The translations under genes and the position numbers were made by a program. The notes under the pieces were generated by a model, which saw nothing but the letters and a program-made list of their open reading frames with translations, was not told the origin of the DNA and did no database searches. From Deltaproteobacteria bacterium (GTDB lineage Bacteria; Desulfobacterota; Dissulfuribacteria; Dissulfuribacterales; UBA3076), in NCBI GenBank assembly GCA_003194495.1, contig PQXE01000033.1, positions 1-34,777 on the forward strand: DNA of 34,777 nucleotides, read 5' to 3'. Shown one piece after another: positions 6,020 to 13,986 of the stretch (within the stretch, counting starts at the first letter, position 1; each line of letters begins with the position of its first letter).

Positions 6020-6817
6020 ATGAAAAGGAGAGGAATTTGGAATTGGCAAAAGACAGTTTTGCTTACGCTGGTCTATTGCATGGTCACTGCGGGTTTTGCC
6101 AGGGCTGAAGAGGAAAAGCCCACAGCCGACCTGACTGTGAGCGTGCTGAGTCAGTATATCTGGCGTGGATTTGCATTGAGTGAAGACAGTGTAGTAGTTC
6201 AGCCCTCGATGGCCGTTGGCTACAAGGGATTTGCCTTCAATCTTTGGGGCAACCTGGACACTGATCCTACGAATGACCTCGACAACTGGAACGAAACAGA
6301 CATGACCCTGTCTTATGACTGGGCTGCGGGCCCTATGGGATTCTCGGCCGGCTATATCTTCTATGCCCTGGATGGTGCTCAGGACTCTCAGGAAGTCTAT
6401 TTAAGTCTAGGCCTGGATGTCCTGTTGAGCCCTACTGTGACTGTCTATCGCGAGATCTATCACGCCCCTCACTGGTTTATAACCGCGGACATTTCCCATT
6501 CATTTGCCCTACCCGCAGAAATGAGCCTGGATCTTGGCGCACAGGTCAGCTATCTCTCATCTGATGATGAAGGTGCCTATCCTGAAGTCGACGATCATGG
6601 AGTCGTTAAGGGCGAATACGATAATTTTCATCATGGTGTACTGTCGGCGGCCTTAAATATTCCTGTAAGTGAATACATCACAGTCACACCAGAGATGTAC
6701 TGGTCCTTCCCCTTGTGTGACGATTCTGAGTCATTGACCCGTGATGCGGGTCTCAGCGTAACGGATGACAACGATAACTTTGTCTATGGCGGCGTTTCGG
6801 TAAGCTTTGCCTTTTAA
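6020..6817 (+). CDS. outer-membrane beta-barrel protein, Gcw_chp (TIGR02001)-like
   Basis: 265 aa from the ATG after an AAGGAGAGAG ribosome-binding site. A signal peptide spans about residues 1-30 (basic MKRRGIWNWQK, hydrophobic TVLLTLVYCMVTAGF, cleavage after ARA). The mature part alternates aromatic and polar residues as in amphipathic beta-strands, opens with DLTVSVLSQYIWRGFALSED, typical of the Gcw_chp family, and ends in a terminal F (VSVSFAF), the usual outer-membrane assembly signal. Function is unknown; such proteins often sit near nitrogen-regulated genes, which fits its place between a NifA-like gene and amtB. A strong terminator follows, so it is probably a single transcription unit. 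Confidence 0.75.
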   Translation: MKRRGIWNWQKTVLLTLVYCMVTAGFARAEEEKPTADLTVSVLSQYIWRGFALSEDSVVVQPSMAVGYKGFAFNLWGNLDTDPTNDLDNWNETDMTLSYDWAAGPMGFSAGYIFYALDGAQDSQEVYLSLGLDVLLSPTVTVYREIYHAPHWFITADISHSFALPAEMSLDLGAQVSYLSSDDEGAYPEVDDHGVVKGEYDNFHHGVLSAALNIPVSEYITVTPEMYWSFPLCDDSESLTRDAGLSVTDDNDNFVYGGVSVSFAF

Positions 6818-6832
6818 GTCCTCCTATCCTCA

Positions 6833-6872
6833 GTGACAACCAACTGGGGGAAGCACACCGGTTGGTTGTCAC
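6833..6872 (+). terminator. intrinsic terminator after the barrel gene
   Basis: Perfect 12-bp stem GTGACAACCAAC (6833-6844) / GTTGGTTGTCAC (6861-6872) followed by GCTTTATA, 16 bp after the stop codon. Confidence 0.8.
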
Positions 6873-6880
6873 GCTTTATA

Positions 6881-6924
6881 CTACAAAAATGTAGCATTTT
6901 AGAGAATGAATTACAAAAATGTAG
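6881..6924. promoter_or_regulatory. paired 14-bp palindromes upstream of amtB
   Basis: CTACAAAAATGTAG (6881-6894, perfect palindrome arms) and TTACAAAAATGTAG (6911-6924) begin exactly 30 bp apart and are each followed by CATTTT. The proximal site begins 94 bp before the GG of the amtB sigma54 promoter. Position and symmetry fit a dimeric activator bound on one face of the helix. Confidence 0.75.
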
Positions 6925-7003
6925 CATTTTCAAATACGCTAAGGAGGTGTCAAAAAGTCAAAAGACCATAGGAAAACAGTAGGTTGGATAAAAATTCCGG
7001 TCG

Positions 7004-7019
7004 TGGCATCAGACTTGCT
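7004..7019 (+). promoter_or_regulatory. sigma54 (-24/-12) promoter of the amtB operon
   Basis: TGGCATCAGACTTGCT matches the sigma54 consensus TGGCAY-N5-TTGCW at every conserved position (GG 7005-7006, GC 7017-7018). Transcription would start near 7030 and give a leader of about 180 nt containing a further palindrome and a short ORF. Confidence 0.8.
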
Positions 7020-7045
7020 AAATATTCCATTTTTAGTTGGCAAGG

Positions 7046-7059
7046 TTACAAAAATGTAA
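7046..7059. promoter_or_regulatory. single palindrome TTACAAAAATGTAA within the amtB leader
   Basis: Identical to the best copy of the paired motif (5504-5517) but placed just downstream of the predicted amtB start site. Here a bound protein would hinder transcription rather than activate it, so it may be a repression or feedback site. Confidence 0.55.
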
Positions 7060-7081
7060 ATCCTAATGGAGAAGAAGGTAT

Positions 7082-7180
7082 ATGGCTCAGGATCAATCAG
7101 GAGATACTGCATTTATGCTGACCGCAGCAGCACCGGTATTGCTGATGAACCTATGGAGAAAGTTAGCCTGCAACACTTAA
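7082..7180 (+). pseudogene. short ORF resembling the AmtB N-terminus (remnant or leader peptide)
   Basis: 32 codons behind a GAAGG ribosome-binding site. Its segment GDTAFMLTAAAPVLLMN aligns with GDTAFMLIASALVMLMT of the real AmtB encoded 27 bp further on, with about 12 of 17 residues identical, then diverges and stops. It is most simply the scar of a decayed tandem amtB copy. Since it lies between the sigma54 start site and amtB it would be translated first and might influence amtB expression. Confidence 0.6.
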
Positions 7181-7207
7181 TTTGATTGAAACGAAAGGAA
7201 TAGGATA

Positions 7208-8425
7208 ATGAATACAGGTGATACAGCCTTTATGTTAATAGCCAGTGCCCTTGTCATGCTCATGACACCGGGGCTGGCGCTATTTTATGGTGGACTTGTC
7301 CGTTCTAAGAACGTCCTTGGCACCATTATGCACAGTTTCATCTGCCTGGGAATAGTCTCTATTATTTGGGTTGTCTATGGTTATTCCCTGGCATTTGGCC
7401 CTGATATCGGTGGACTCACAGGAAACCTTGACTGGATGTGGCTAAAGGGCGTGGGCACAAATGTAGGCCCTTACTCCGATACTATCCCGGATTTGCTCTT
7501 CTGCGCATTTCAACTGATGTTTGCCATCTTGACCCCGGCCCTGATAACAGGAGGCTTTGCCGAAAGAATGAAATTTTCTGCCTTTTTGATATTCACCGTG
7601 CTGTGGAGCTCTCTGATCTACATGCCGATCTGTCACTGGGTCTGGGGAGGCGGATGGCTTGGAAGCCTGGGGGCCCTGGACTTTGCCGGGGGGACAGTAA
7701 TCCATATCAATTGCGGCTTTGCAGCCTTGGCGGCTGCCATTATAATAGGCAAGAGAAAAGGATGGGGTCGAGGAGAGTCATTTCATCCGAACAATCTGCC
7801 GATGACCGTTCTGGGGGCCGGCATATTGTGGTTTGGCTGGTTTGGGTTTAACGCAGGCAGTGCCCTGGCAGCCGACGGAACCGCTGCATTGGCCTTCTTT
7901 ACTACGCAGGTGGCAACTGGAGCGGCTGCTCTCTCATGGATCATTGCTGAATGGCTACTCCGGGGAAAGCCCACAACCCTTGGGGCCGCCTCCGGTGCAG
8001 TGGCGGGATTGGTTGCCATTACCCCTGCTGCAGGGTTTGTGGGTCCAATATCGGCTGTAATTATCGGTCTTGTTGCTGGTGTGCTCTGTTATCTGGCTGT
8101 GCTGGCCAAATCCAGGCTTGGCTACGATGACGCGCTGGACGTAGTAGGAATTCACGGTATCGGGGGAATATGGGGTGCATTAGCCACAGGACTCTTTGCC
8201 TCAATTGCCGTGAATCCCGGTGGTGCGAACGGTCTGTTCTTTGGAAATCCCCACCAGTTTGTGATCCAGGCAACAGGGGTTGGAGCAACCATGGCATATT
8301 CGTTTATTGGCAGTCTAATAATTCTCAAGATTATTGATGTGGCAGTAGGCCTTAGGGTAACCACGGAAGAAGAGGTCCAGGGTCTGGATATCACTCAGCA
8401 CAGTGAAATCGGGTATTCCCTATAA
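7208..8425 (+). CDS. amtB: ammonium transporter AmtB
   Basis: 405 aa inner-membrane channel of the Amt/Mep/Rh family with about 11 membrane helices. The pore signature residues are visible: the twin histidines H166 (GGTVIHINCG) and H316 (VVGIHGIGG), a Phe-gate region (CAFQLMFAILTPALITG, WFGFNAGS), and AERMKF after helix III. There is no cleavable signal peptide, unlike E. coli AmtB. The C-terminal tail (VTTEEEVQGLDITQHSEIGYSL) is the conserved cytoplasmic segment contacted by PII proteins. glnB follows 75 bp downstream, the standard pairing. A sigma54 promoter at 7004-7019 and palindrome pairs upstream indicate nitrogen control. Confidence 0.97.
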   Translation: MNTGDTAFMLIASALVMLMTPGLALFYGGLVRSKNVLGTIMHSFICLGIVSIIWVVYGYSLAFGPDIGGLTGNLDWMWLKGVGTNVGPYSDTIPDLLFCAFQLMFAILTPALITGGFAERMKFSAFLIFTVLWSSLIYMPICHWVWGGGWLGSLGALDFAGGTVIHINCGFAALAAAIIIGKRKGWGRGESFHPNNLPMTVLGAGILWFGWFGFNAGSALAADGTAALAFFTTQVATGAAALSWIIAEWLLRGKPTTLGAASGAVAGLVAITPAAGFVGPISAVIIGLVAGVLCYLAVLAKSRLGYDDALDVVGIHGIGGIWGALATGLFASIAVNPGGANGLFFGNPHQFVIQATGVGATMAYSFIGSLIILKIIDVAVGLRVTTEEEVQGLDITQHSEIGYSL

Positions 8426-8838
<413 letters not shown>

Positions 8839-8839
<1 letters not shown>

Positions 8840-8899
8840 TGTCTGAACGGAAAGGCCATTCAGACACAATTTTGAATTCTAAATTTTGAATTTAGAATT
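8839..8899 (+). terminator. two consecutive hairpins between glnB and glnA
   Basis: GTGTCTGAA (8839-8847) pairs perfectly with TTCAGACAC (8859-8867), followed by AATTTTG, a likely weak or partial terminator. Then AATTCTAAATT (8875-8885) pairs with AATTTAGAATT (8889-8899) around TTG, an AT-only stem. Partial termination here would let glnA be expressed both from the amtB promoter and from a promoter of its own that I could not identify. Confidence 0.6.
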
Positions 8900-8949
8900 T
8901 AGAATAGGCACTTCAAACTCAATTAACTATACAAAAGGAGAAGTATCCT

Positions 8950-10362
8950 ATGACACCAAAACAGGTATTGGACATGGCCAGTGAGAAGGGCCTCAAGGTA
9001 GTTGACCTTCGCTTCCTTGATTTCCTTGGATTGTGGCAGCACTTCACAGTGCCTTTAACCGAGCTGGATGAGACCAGTTTTGAAGACGGCTTCGGCTTTG
9101 ACGGCTCAAGCATCCGCGGATGGCAGCCAATCCATGCCAGTGACATGCTCGTTGTCCCGGATTCAACCACGGCCCAGATAGATCCATTCTTCGCAGAACC
9201 AACACTGGTTTTGATCGGGGACATCGTAGACCCTATTACCAGGGAGCCATATTCCAGGGACCCCAGGAATATAGCAAAGAAGGCCGAAGCGTATCTCAAG
9301 AGCACAGGCATTGGTGATACTGCGTACTTCGGTCCTGAGGCTGAATTCTTTATCTTTGACGATGTTCGCTATGACAATGCCAGCAACGCCTGCTTCTATG
9401 AATTGGATTCAGTAGAGGGCACCTGGAACACGGGCAGGGACGAATGCCCCAATTTGGGATACAAGCCCCGCCACAAAGAGGGTTACTTCCCTGTTCCGCC
9501 CACGGACAAATTCCAGGACCTAAGGACTGAGATGCTGCTTACACTGGAGCAGGTCGGCATTGAAGTCGAGTGCCAGCACCATGAGGTAGCCACTGCAGGA
9601 CAGGCGGAAATCGATATGCGTTTCAAGCCTCTTGTTCAGATGGGCGACCAACTCATGTGGTTCAAGTACGTGCTGAAAAATGTTGCCTACCGCCACGGCC
9701 GCACTGTCACCTTCATGCCCAAGCCGCTCTATGGTGACAACGGCACAGGTATGCATACCCATATCAGTATATGGCAGGATGGCCGGCCTACCTTTGCAGG
9801 CGACAAGTATGCAGGGCTTTCTGAGAATGGCATGTATGCCATGGGCGGCATCCTCAAGCACTGCCGTGCCCTGTGTGCTTTCTCTAATCCATCTACCAAT
9901 TCCTACAAGCGTCTCGTACCTGGTTTTGAGGCCCCGGTAAACCTGGCCTACTCAAGCCGCAACAGGAGCGCTGCAGTCCGTATCCCCATGTATTCCGATT
10001 CCCCCAAGGCCAAGAGGGTCGAGTTCAGGACCCCGGACCCCTCCTGCAACGGGTACCTGGCCTTTTCTGCAATGCTGATGGCAGTCATTGACGGCATTGA
10101 AAACAAGATCGATCCTGGTGAGCCCCTGGACAAGAACATCTATAATCTACCTCCTGAGGAACTGGCCATCATCCCCTCAGCCCCGGGTTCTCTGGACGAG
10201 GCCCTGGCAGCACTTAAGGAAGACCAGGAATTCCTGTTAAAGGGCGGAGTCTTCACCCAGGATGTCATTGATATGTGGATCGACTACAAGACAGAAAACG
10301 AGGTCAACACGGTCAAACTGCGTCCTCATCCGTATGAGTTCTTCTTGTACTTTGATGTTTAG
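8950..10362 (+). CDS. glnA: glutamine synthetase, type I
   Basis: 470 aa, standard GSI length. The beta-grasp N-terminus is followed by [15 protein letters not shown] (Asp50 loop, about residue 51), metal ligands in [11 protein letters not shown] (E130, E132) and [12 protein letters not shown], the ATP-site [12 protein letters not shown] (about 264-275), and NRSAAVRIP with R344. Tyr398 in [11 protein letters not shown] is the adenylylation site of the GSI-beta class, so covalent control by GlnE is expected. It condenses ammonium and glutamate to glutamine with ATP as a dodecamer. The start has an AAGGAG site and lies 110 bp after glnB. Confidence 0.97.
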   Translation: MTPKQVLDMASEKGLKVVDLRFLDFLGLWQHFTVPLTELDETSFEDGFGFDGSSIRGWQPIHASDMLVVPDSTTAQIDPFFAEPTLVLIGDIVDPITREPYSRDPRNIAKKAEAYLKSTGIGDTAYFGPEAEFFIFDDVRYDNASNACFYELDSVEGTWNTGRDECPNLGYKPRHKEGYFPVPPTDKFQDLRTEMLLTLEQVGIEVECQHHEVATAGQAEIDMRFKPLVQMGDQLMWFKYVLKNVAYRHGRTVTFMPKPLYGDNGTGMHTHISIWQDGRPTFAGDKYAGLSENGMYAMGGILKHCRALCAFSNPSTNSYKRLVPGFEAPVNLAYSSRNRSAAVRIPMYSDSPKAKRVEFRTPDPSCNGYLAFSAMLMAVIDGIENKIDPGEPLDKNIYNLPPEELAIIPSAPGSLDEALAALKEDQEFLLKGGVFTQDVIDMWIDYKTENEVNTVKLRPHPYEFFLYFDV

Positions 10363-10371
10363 TAACCGTTC

Positions 10372-10394
10372 ACGGGATTACAATGCCCGTTTTA
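10372..10394 (+). terminator. weak hairpin after glnA
   Basis: ACGGG (10372-10376) / CCCGT (10386-10390) followed by three further T residues, 10 bp after the stop codon. A five-pair stem is marginal for termination. Confidence 0.35.
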
Positions 10395-10403
10395 CCGCAA
10401 CCC

Positions 10404-10560
10404 ACCGGACCGTAAGCGTTTACACTCCCCGGCAGCCGACAGGCTTTTGCAGGGTTTCAACCGCGGACAAGGTTGCACCAAAAGGCGTATTCTCAACGGA
10501 TTGTGCTTTGAAACCCGAAAAAGGCTGTTGGCTGTCGGGGGGGGGAAGTGAATGATTACC
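10404..10560. repeat. hairpin-forming dispersed repeat, copy 2
   Basis: Arms 10427-10460 (CCCCGGCAGCCGACAGGC ...) and 10507-10540 (... GGCTGTTGGCTGTCGGGG) are imperfect reverse complements. The right end (about 10520-10558) matches the tail of the repeat at 4415-4451, including the shared GAAGTGAATRATTAC. The left end carries ACCGGACCGTAAGCGTTTAC, nearly the same as the start of the adjacent element at 10561. Confidence 0.7.
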
Positions 10561-10675
10561 ACCGGACTGTAAGCGTTTACAGGGTACTGCAGATGCGAGG
10601 CGTACGGATACGACGTACTCCCTGTACTTCAAGTGCCCGACAACAAAGCAGATGCGGTGCCCTGTGAACGCTTAC
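10561..10675. repeat. second hairpin repeat adjoining the NYN pseudogene
   Basis: GTAAGCGTTTACAGGG (10569-10584) and CCCTGTGAACGCTTAC (10660-10675) form a 16-bp inverted repeat with one mismatch. The interior contains GCAGATGCGAGGCGTACG and a second GCAGATGCGG. The element ends 1 bp from the stop codon of the truncated NYN gene, so it probably marks the breakpoint. Confidence 0.7.
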
Positions 10676-10676
10676 C

Positions 10677-10971
10677 TTATTTCTTTCTTTTGTCTTTTAA
10701 GTAAAGTAAATCCATTGCGTCAATTATCAATGCACTGTCGGTTGCATTTTTACCTGAAGTATACCCAAATTGCTGTATGGGCTGTATTGAATACTGTAAA
10801 AGAACTTCCTTCCACCCTTTAAGGCCTGACAGGGTCCAGTCACCGTAAATCCTTTTTACATTAGCTTGTCCCATACTTTGCGATTTCCGATAGTAGCCCG
10901 TCAACAATAGAAGGTTGGGCGTTGTCCGCATCTATTAATACGGCCATTTTTTCAATTTTTTCGTCTGACAT
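10677..10971 (-). pseudogene. NYN-domain protein, frameshifted and truncated
   Basis: Reading from the ATG at 10969-10971, the N-terminus MSDEKIEKMAVLIDADNAQ and on to LLSEIAKYGT is a typical NYN/LabA-like start with the catalytic Asp pair in LIDADN. One extra base near 10871 (ACAAGCTAATG where ACAGCTAATG would keep frame) breaks it. The second frame continues with ANVKRIYGDWT and GWKEVLLQYSIQPIQQFGY, then GKNATDSALIIDAMDLLY. The expected downstream part with the SSDSDF motif is absent, and the gene stops beside a hairpin repeat. Both lesions indicate loss of function; the frameshift alone could be a sequencing error. Confidence 0.75.
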
Positions 10972-11092
10972 CTTTTCCCTTTTATGATTTTAACGCAGAA
11001 TTCACTTGCCGCCAACACTTACTAAGGCTGCATTTGATTTGCTAAAAATTTTGTCAAAACTACATAGTCCAAAAAACGGCATTGCGTTGGGG

Positions 11093-11452
11093 TCAAGTGA
11101 AATGACTTGTTCGGCCTTCCTGTTCTTCGTGCAGTTGCAAAGCAATTTTTAGAGCCTTCCCAAGAAGGTGGAGTTTTCCGGGAGAGAGTTTTCCGACGTA
11201 GTTTGTCAACATGGATTTCGGCAGACTGATGAGTTCGTCACAGTGAATGCCGCTATCATGCTTCAGTCCTTCGTCGATTCCGACGGCAACTTGGGTTGAA
11301 AGGCCACCATAAGCCGTGTAAACAGGGGCACAAATAGCTGTCGAGAATCGGGAATCAATCAGAATCTGGCGGCTGACAATGACGAACACACGAAACTTTT
11401 TGGGATCACGCGATGAAGGTCGCCTGACTCTGTACAACTCGCCGCGTCTCAC
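11093..11452 (-). CDS. mazF: MazF/PemK-family endoribonuclease toxin
   Basis: 119 aa. The N-terminus [23 protein letters not shown] followed by VIVSR and a central [19 protein letters not shown] match the PemK-like beta-barrel fold, with a conserved [16 protein letters not shown] segment. It would cleave mRNA at specific sequences when free of its antitoxin. The start overlaps the upstream RHH gene by 4 nt, showing a translationally coupled operon. Length is normal. Confidence 0.88.
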   Translation of the reverse strand: MRRGELYRVRRPSSRDPKKFRVFVIVSRQILIDSRFSTAICAPVYTAYGGLSTQVAVGIDEGLKHDSGIHCDELISLPKSMLTNYVGKLSPGKLHLLGKALKIALQLHEEQEGRTSHFT

Positions 11453-11679
11453 AGCGGAACCTGATAAGTAAGCACATCCTCTGCCTCAGCGTTGAGCGAA
11501 TCCGCATGGCGATTGATGATCTCCAAATCACGCTGTTCAGTTTCTTTTCGTTCCAATTGGACAATGAATTGGCGTGCCGCAGTTTCTAAGAACGCAGATC
11601 GGCTTTTGTACTCCCCGATGTACAGATCAATAGCCTTTAGTACCTCGACTGATAGTGTGATGGATGTCTTGGCTTTCAT
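11449..11679 (-). CDS. ribbon-helix-helix antitoxin of the MazF pair
   Basis: 76 aa. The first 45 residues ([20 protein letters not shown], then a segment with [14 protein letters not shown]) are a ribbon-helix-helix DNA-binding fold. The rest is a charged helix ([19 protein letters not shown]) and a short tail ending in DVLTYQVPL, which would wrap the toxin. The 4-nt overlap with mazF supports the pairing and likely autoregulation. Confidence 0.85.
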   Translation of the reverse strand: MKAKTSITLSVEVLKAIDLYIGEYKSRSAFLETAARQFIVQLERKETEQRDLEIINRHADSLNAEAEDVLTYQVPL

Positions 11680-11919
11680 ATTACCAACATACTACTCTAA
11701 ATGGATTATGTTAATCATTATTTTATGGGCCGAACAAAAAGGTCAGGGATCCGAACAATGAATGGGGGTAAATCGTTCGTAATCGGCTTGTTGATTTCGA
11801 GAAATACAAGGATCAATGGGAATTAGCTCATAGCATTTTAGAGAATACACAATAAATAGGCGGTGCGAGGTGTGCACTTAGAATAGTTCAACACCTCACA
11901 GAAATTTACTACCATGATC
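11680..11919. other. intergenic stretch with no firm gene
   Basis: Only a 26-residue open segment on the plus strand (11772-11852, ending FEKYKDQWELAHSILENTQ) looks protein-like; it has no start codon and may be the tail of a lost gene. No trace of the missing pglZ C-terminus or of brxL was recognised here. Confidence 0.3.
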
Positions 11920-12168
11920 GATAGTCGTTAATTGTCACGTGATATACGCTTGATATACTTTTAATTATATGATAATTTACTTTCACAAAATAAGGAGATA
12001 CTAAAAGATTATTAAAACTAATATCCTTGGTTGCTCTCATTGTGGTAGCAAAAGTCTTGTTAAGAATGGATTTGACTCTCATAAGGTTTTATATATGCAT
12101 CATGTTGTCTTTAAAGTGTTCTTTGTGGCCTATAATCGTTATGTATCCGTTGAGACTTAACGACTACC
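11920..12168 (+). mobile_element. internally deleted insertion element (MITE-like) with zinc-ribbon transposase remnant
   Basis: Terminal inverted repeats share RTAGTCGTTAA: GATAGTCGTTAATTG at the left (from 11920) and, read on the minus strand, GGTAGTCGTTAAG at the right (12156-12168). Inside, after an AAGGAG site, positions 12008-12160 encode GCSHCGSKSLVKNGFDSHK, a CxxC zinc-ribbon start like that of IS1-type InsA proteins. This then jumps to a tail ending FVAYNRYVSVET whose stop lies in the right repeat. The catalytic part is missing, so it is non-autonomous. No target duplication is visible. The right repeat supplies the stop codon of the truncated pglZ. Confidence 0.6.
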
Positions 12169-13311
12169 CTTTAATTTTATGAGCTGGGCCCTGATTCTTT
12201 CACCGAGGATAAGAATGTGAGCGCTGTTTTCCACAAGGGCCCATCGCAGTTGATTGGTTGGGTCCTCAAGAGACCAGAATGAATTCTTTCGCTCTTGGGC
12301 CAGGCGGAAAGCCTCATGAGGACTGCCATCCAAAAGGCACCTGTCGGCACACAGAAGAAGGGCCTTTTCCAAGAAAGGAAAAGTTTCCAGGTCAGCCAGC
12401 TTGTCCGTTGGCAAATCAAGATCGGAAAGCCCGAATTCGCTTTCTGTAGCCCTGGCCGCTTCAATGTATGCCTTACGGTAGTCGACTCGATTGCGCCAGA
12501 CGTTACAAAGATGCAGCACTTTATCCACATGCTCAGGCCGATCGGGGAGAGCCATGGATGAGAATTCGGCCGGCCGGGCATCTTTGGACAGCCCGGACAG
12601 AAGCTCTGTCATCAATATGGCCCGCCAAAGCTTTTTTCTTGCTGTCACGGGATCAGCTTCCGGCTCTAATTCGATACTTAACTCGGAATGAAACAACCCA
12701 GCCAGTTCCGTGATTGCCTGCTTGGCCAGGATGGCCTCGTCATGCTCCGTAGAGGCGGCAAAATCGAGCGCCACATCCACAGCCGAGGCAGTGCCGAAGA
12801 TAATCTTGACCGTGCCGGTTGCAATGCCTTCCGCCTCTATCGATAGCTTATCCAACTCCTCCAGGGTTAAAATGCCCTCTTCTACCTGGCGGGCTATATC
12901 GACCGCACTATCCGGCGCGATCTTCTTGAAAACCTGCTCGGCAATGACCCGAAGGCGCGTATTGCGCTGCCAGGGATGAGCGCCGGGCTCAAGGACAATA
13001 CCTGCCATTTCTACTTCTATCAGAGCATAGCGGGTATCGTTCCTGTTCCCCGGTATGTAGACGATCAACCTGGGCGGCACGGTGCAATCATGCTTTGGCT
13101 TTCCTGTATCATCAACAAATTCCAGGAAGGGCTCGATCTGCTCTCGAAGTCGGAAAAAGCTGTCTTCAAAAGACAAAACCATTGTTTCCGGGACGGACAA
13201 CTTCTCAATGATCTTAGTGTAGGCCTTTTCCGGGTCGTACCAGACCACAATACCTTTATCGTTCACCTGTTTAGAAATCTGACTTAGAAGGTGATCGGTG
13301 ACTTTGCCCAT
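12157..13311 (-). pseudogene. pglZ: BREX pglZ, truncated to its N-terminal region
   Basis: 384 aa, against roughly 830-870 for type 1 BREX PglZ. The start MGKVTDHLLSQISKQVNDKG followed by IVVWYDPEKAY is the characteristic PglZ N-terminus. The alkaline-phosphatase-like PglZ domain, which lies in the C-terminal half, is absent. The last residues GSR and the stop are encoded by the terminal inverted repeat of the insertion remnant at 11920-12168, which pinpoints the break at about 12168. It starts 33 bp after the TOPRIM-like gene in the BREX operon. PglZ is essential for BREX defence and methylation in the systems studied, so BREX activity is probably lost; a stable N-terminal fragment could still be made. 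Confidence 0.85.
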
Positions 13312-13344
13312 TTAGGATTATCCTGTAACTACTTTTGTCATACT

Positions 13345-13986
13345 TTATTCCTGCTCAAGAAGCCTAAGCAAATCTTCCAGGAATGGCTTGAAATTCTGAG
13401 GGCATTTGTTCTTCAATTCATTATAATCGGATCGTTCAAGTATCCAGGGAGCATCGGCCGTATCTTTATATTTTATTCCAACGTCTGAAAATAGGGCTTC
13501 CACAATACGCTTGGGCGGTTGATGGTGATCTTGATCCTCAACGGGGTTTGTCCATGTCCGCGAAAATCTTCTTACGCCCAACCTTTTCATGAGAAGACTG
13601 TCTGATGCCAATAGAAGAACTTCCAGATCGTACTTGAAGCAATGAACCACAAATCTGTCCCTTAGCCTCTCATTACATTGTTTTGTTTGTAACTCGAGGA
13701 CAAATCTCTTTTCCAATTCACTTTTTAATTCTTCATAGCTTGAGTGCGCAAAAGGTTTGTTCGGCGGATAAAGGTCCGGGACCAGAAAAACCCAACTGTT
13801 GGGTTTGTTGCGCAGTATATTAATGGCCTTCTTAGGACCGTTGTTCAGGAGCGGTTCCTTACCACCCAGAAAATAAAACTCTACCCTGTTTCCCTTAATA
13901 AGAGCATGCTCAACAGGACGTGACAAAAGCCTCCTCATGCCGATCTGGTCACTTGGTCCTTCCAAATAAACAAATATTTCTTTCAC
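13345..13986 (-). CDS. TOPRIM-like/DUF4276-type effector partner of the adjacent ATPase
   Basis: 213 aa from a GTG start overlapping the ATPase stop (GTGA). The N-terminal strand FVYLEGPSD with E9, and the later WVFLVPDLYPP with D71, are laid out like the TOPRIM-type glutamate and aspartate of DUF4276/DUF4435 proteins, which accompany ABC-type ATPases in anti-phage modules (for example AriB of PARIS). In those systems the ATPase senses a phage trigger and releases the TOPRIM nuclease to kill the cell or cleave tRNA. I place it in the broad family with moderate confidence and do not claim that it is AriB. It is encoded between pglX and pglZ, inside the BREX operon. Confidence 0.6.
   Translation of the reverse strand: MKEIFVYLEGPSDQIGMRRLLSRPVEHALIKGNRVEFYFLGGKEPLLNNGPKKAINILRNKPNSWVFLVPDLYPPNKPFAHSSYEELKSELEKRFVLELQTKQCNERLRDRFVVHCFKYDLEVLLLASDSLLMKRLGVRRFSRTWTNPVEDQDHHQPPKRIVEALFSDVGIKYKDTADAPWILERSDYNELKNKCPQNFKPFLEDLLRLLEQE

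Noticed and set aside
4440..7060. Classical NifA activator sites TGT-N10-ACA
   Set aside because: TGT and ACA triplets occur, but none of the palindromes has this order and spacing; the recurring unit is ACA-N4-TGT.
8900..8949. sigma54 promoter upstream of glnA
   Set aside because: AGGCACTTCAAACTCA has the -24 half but no TTGC at the -12 position.
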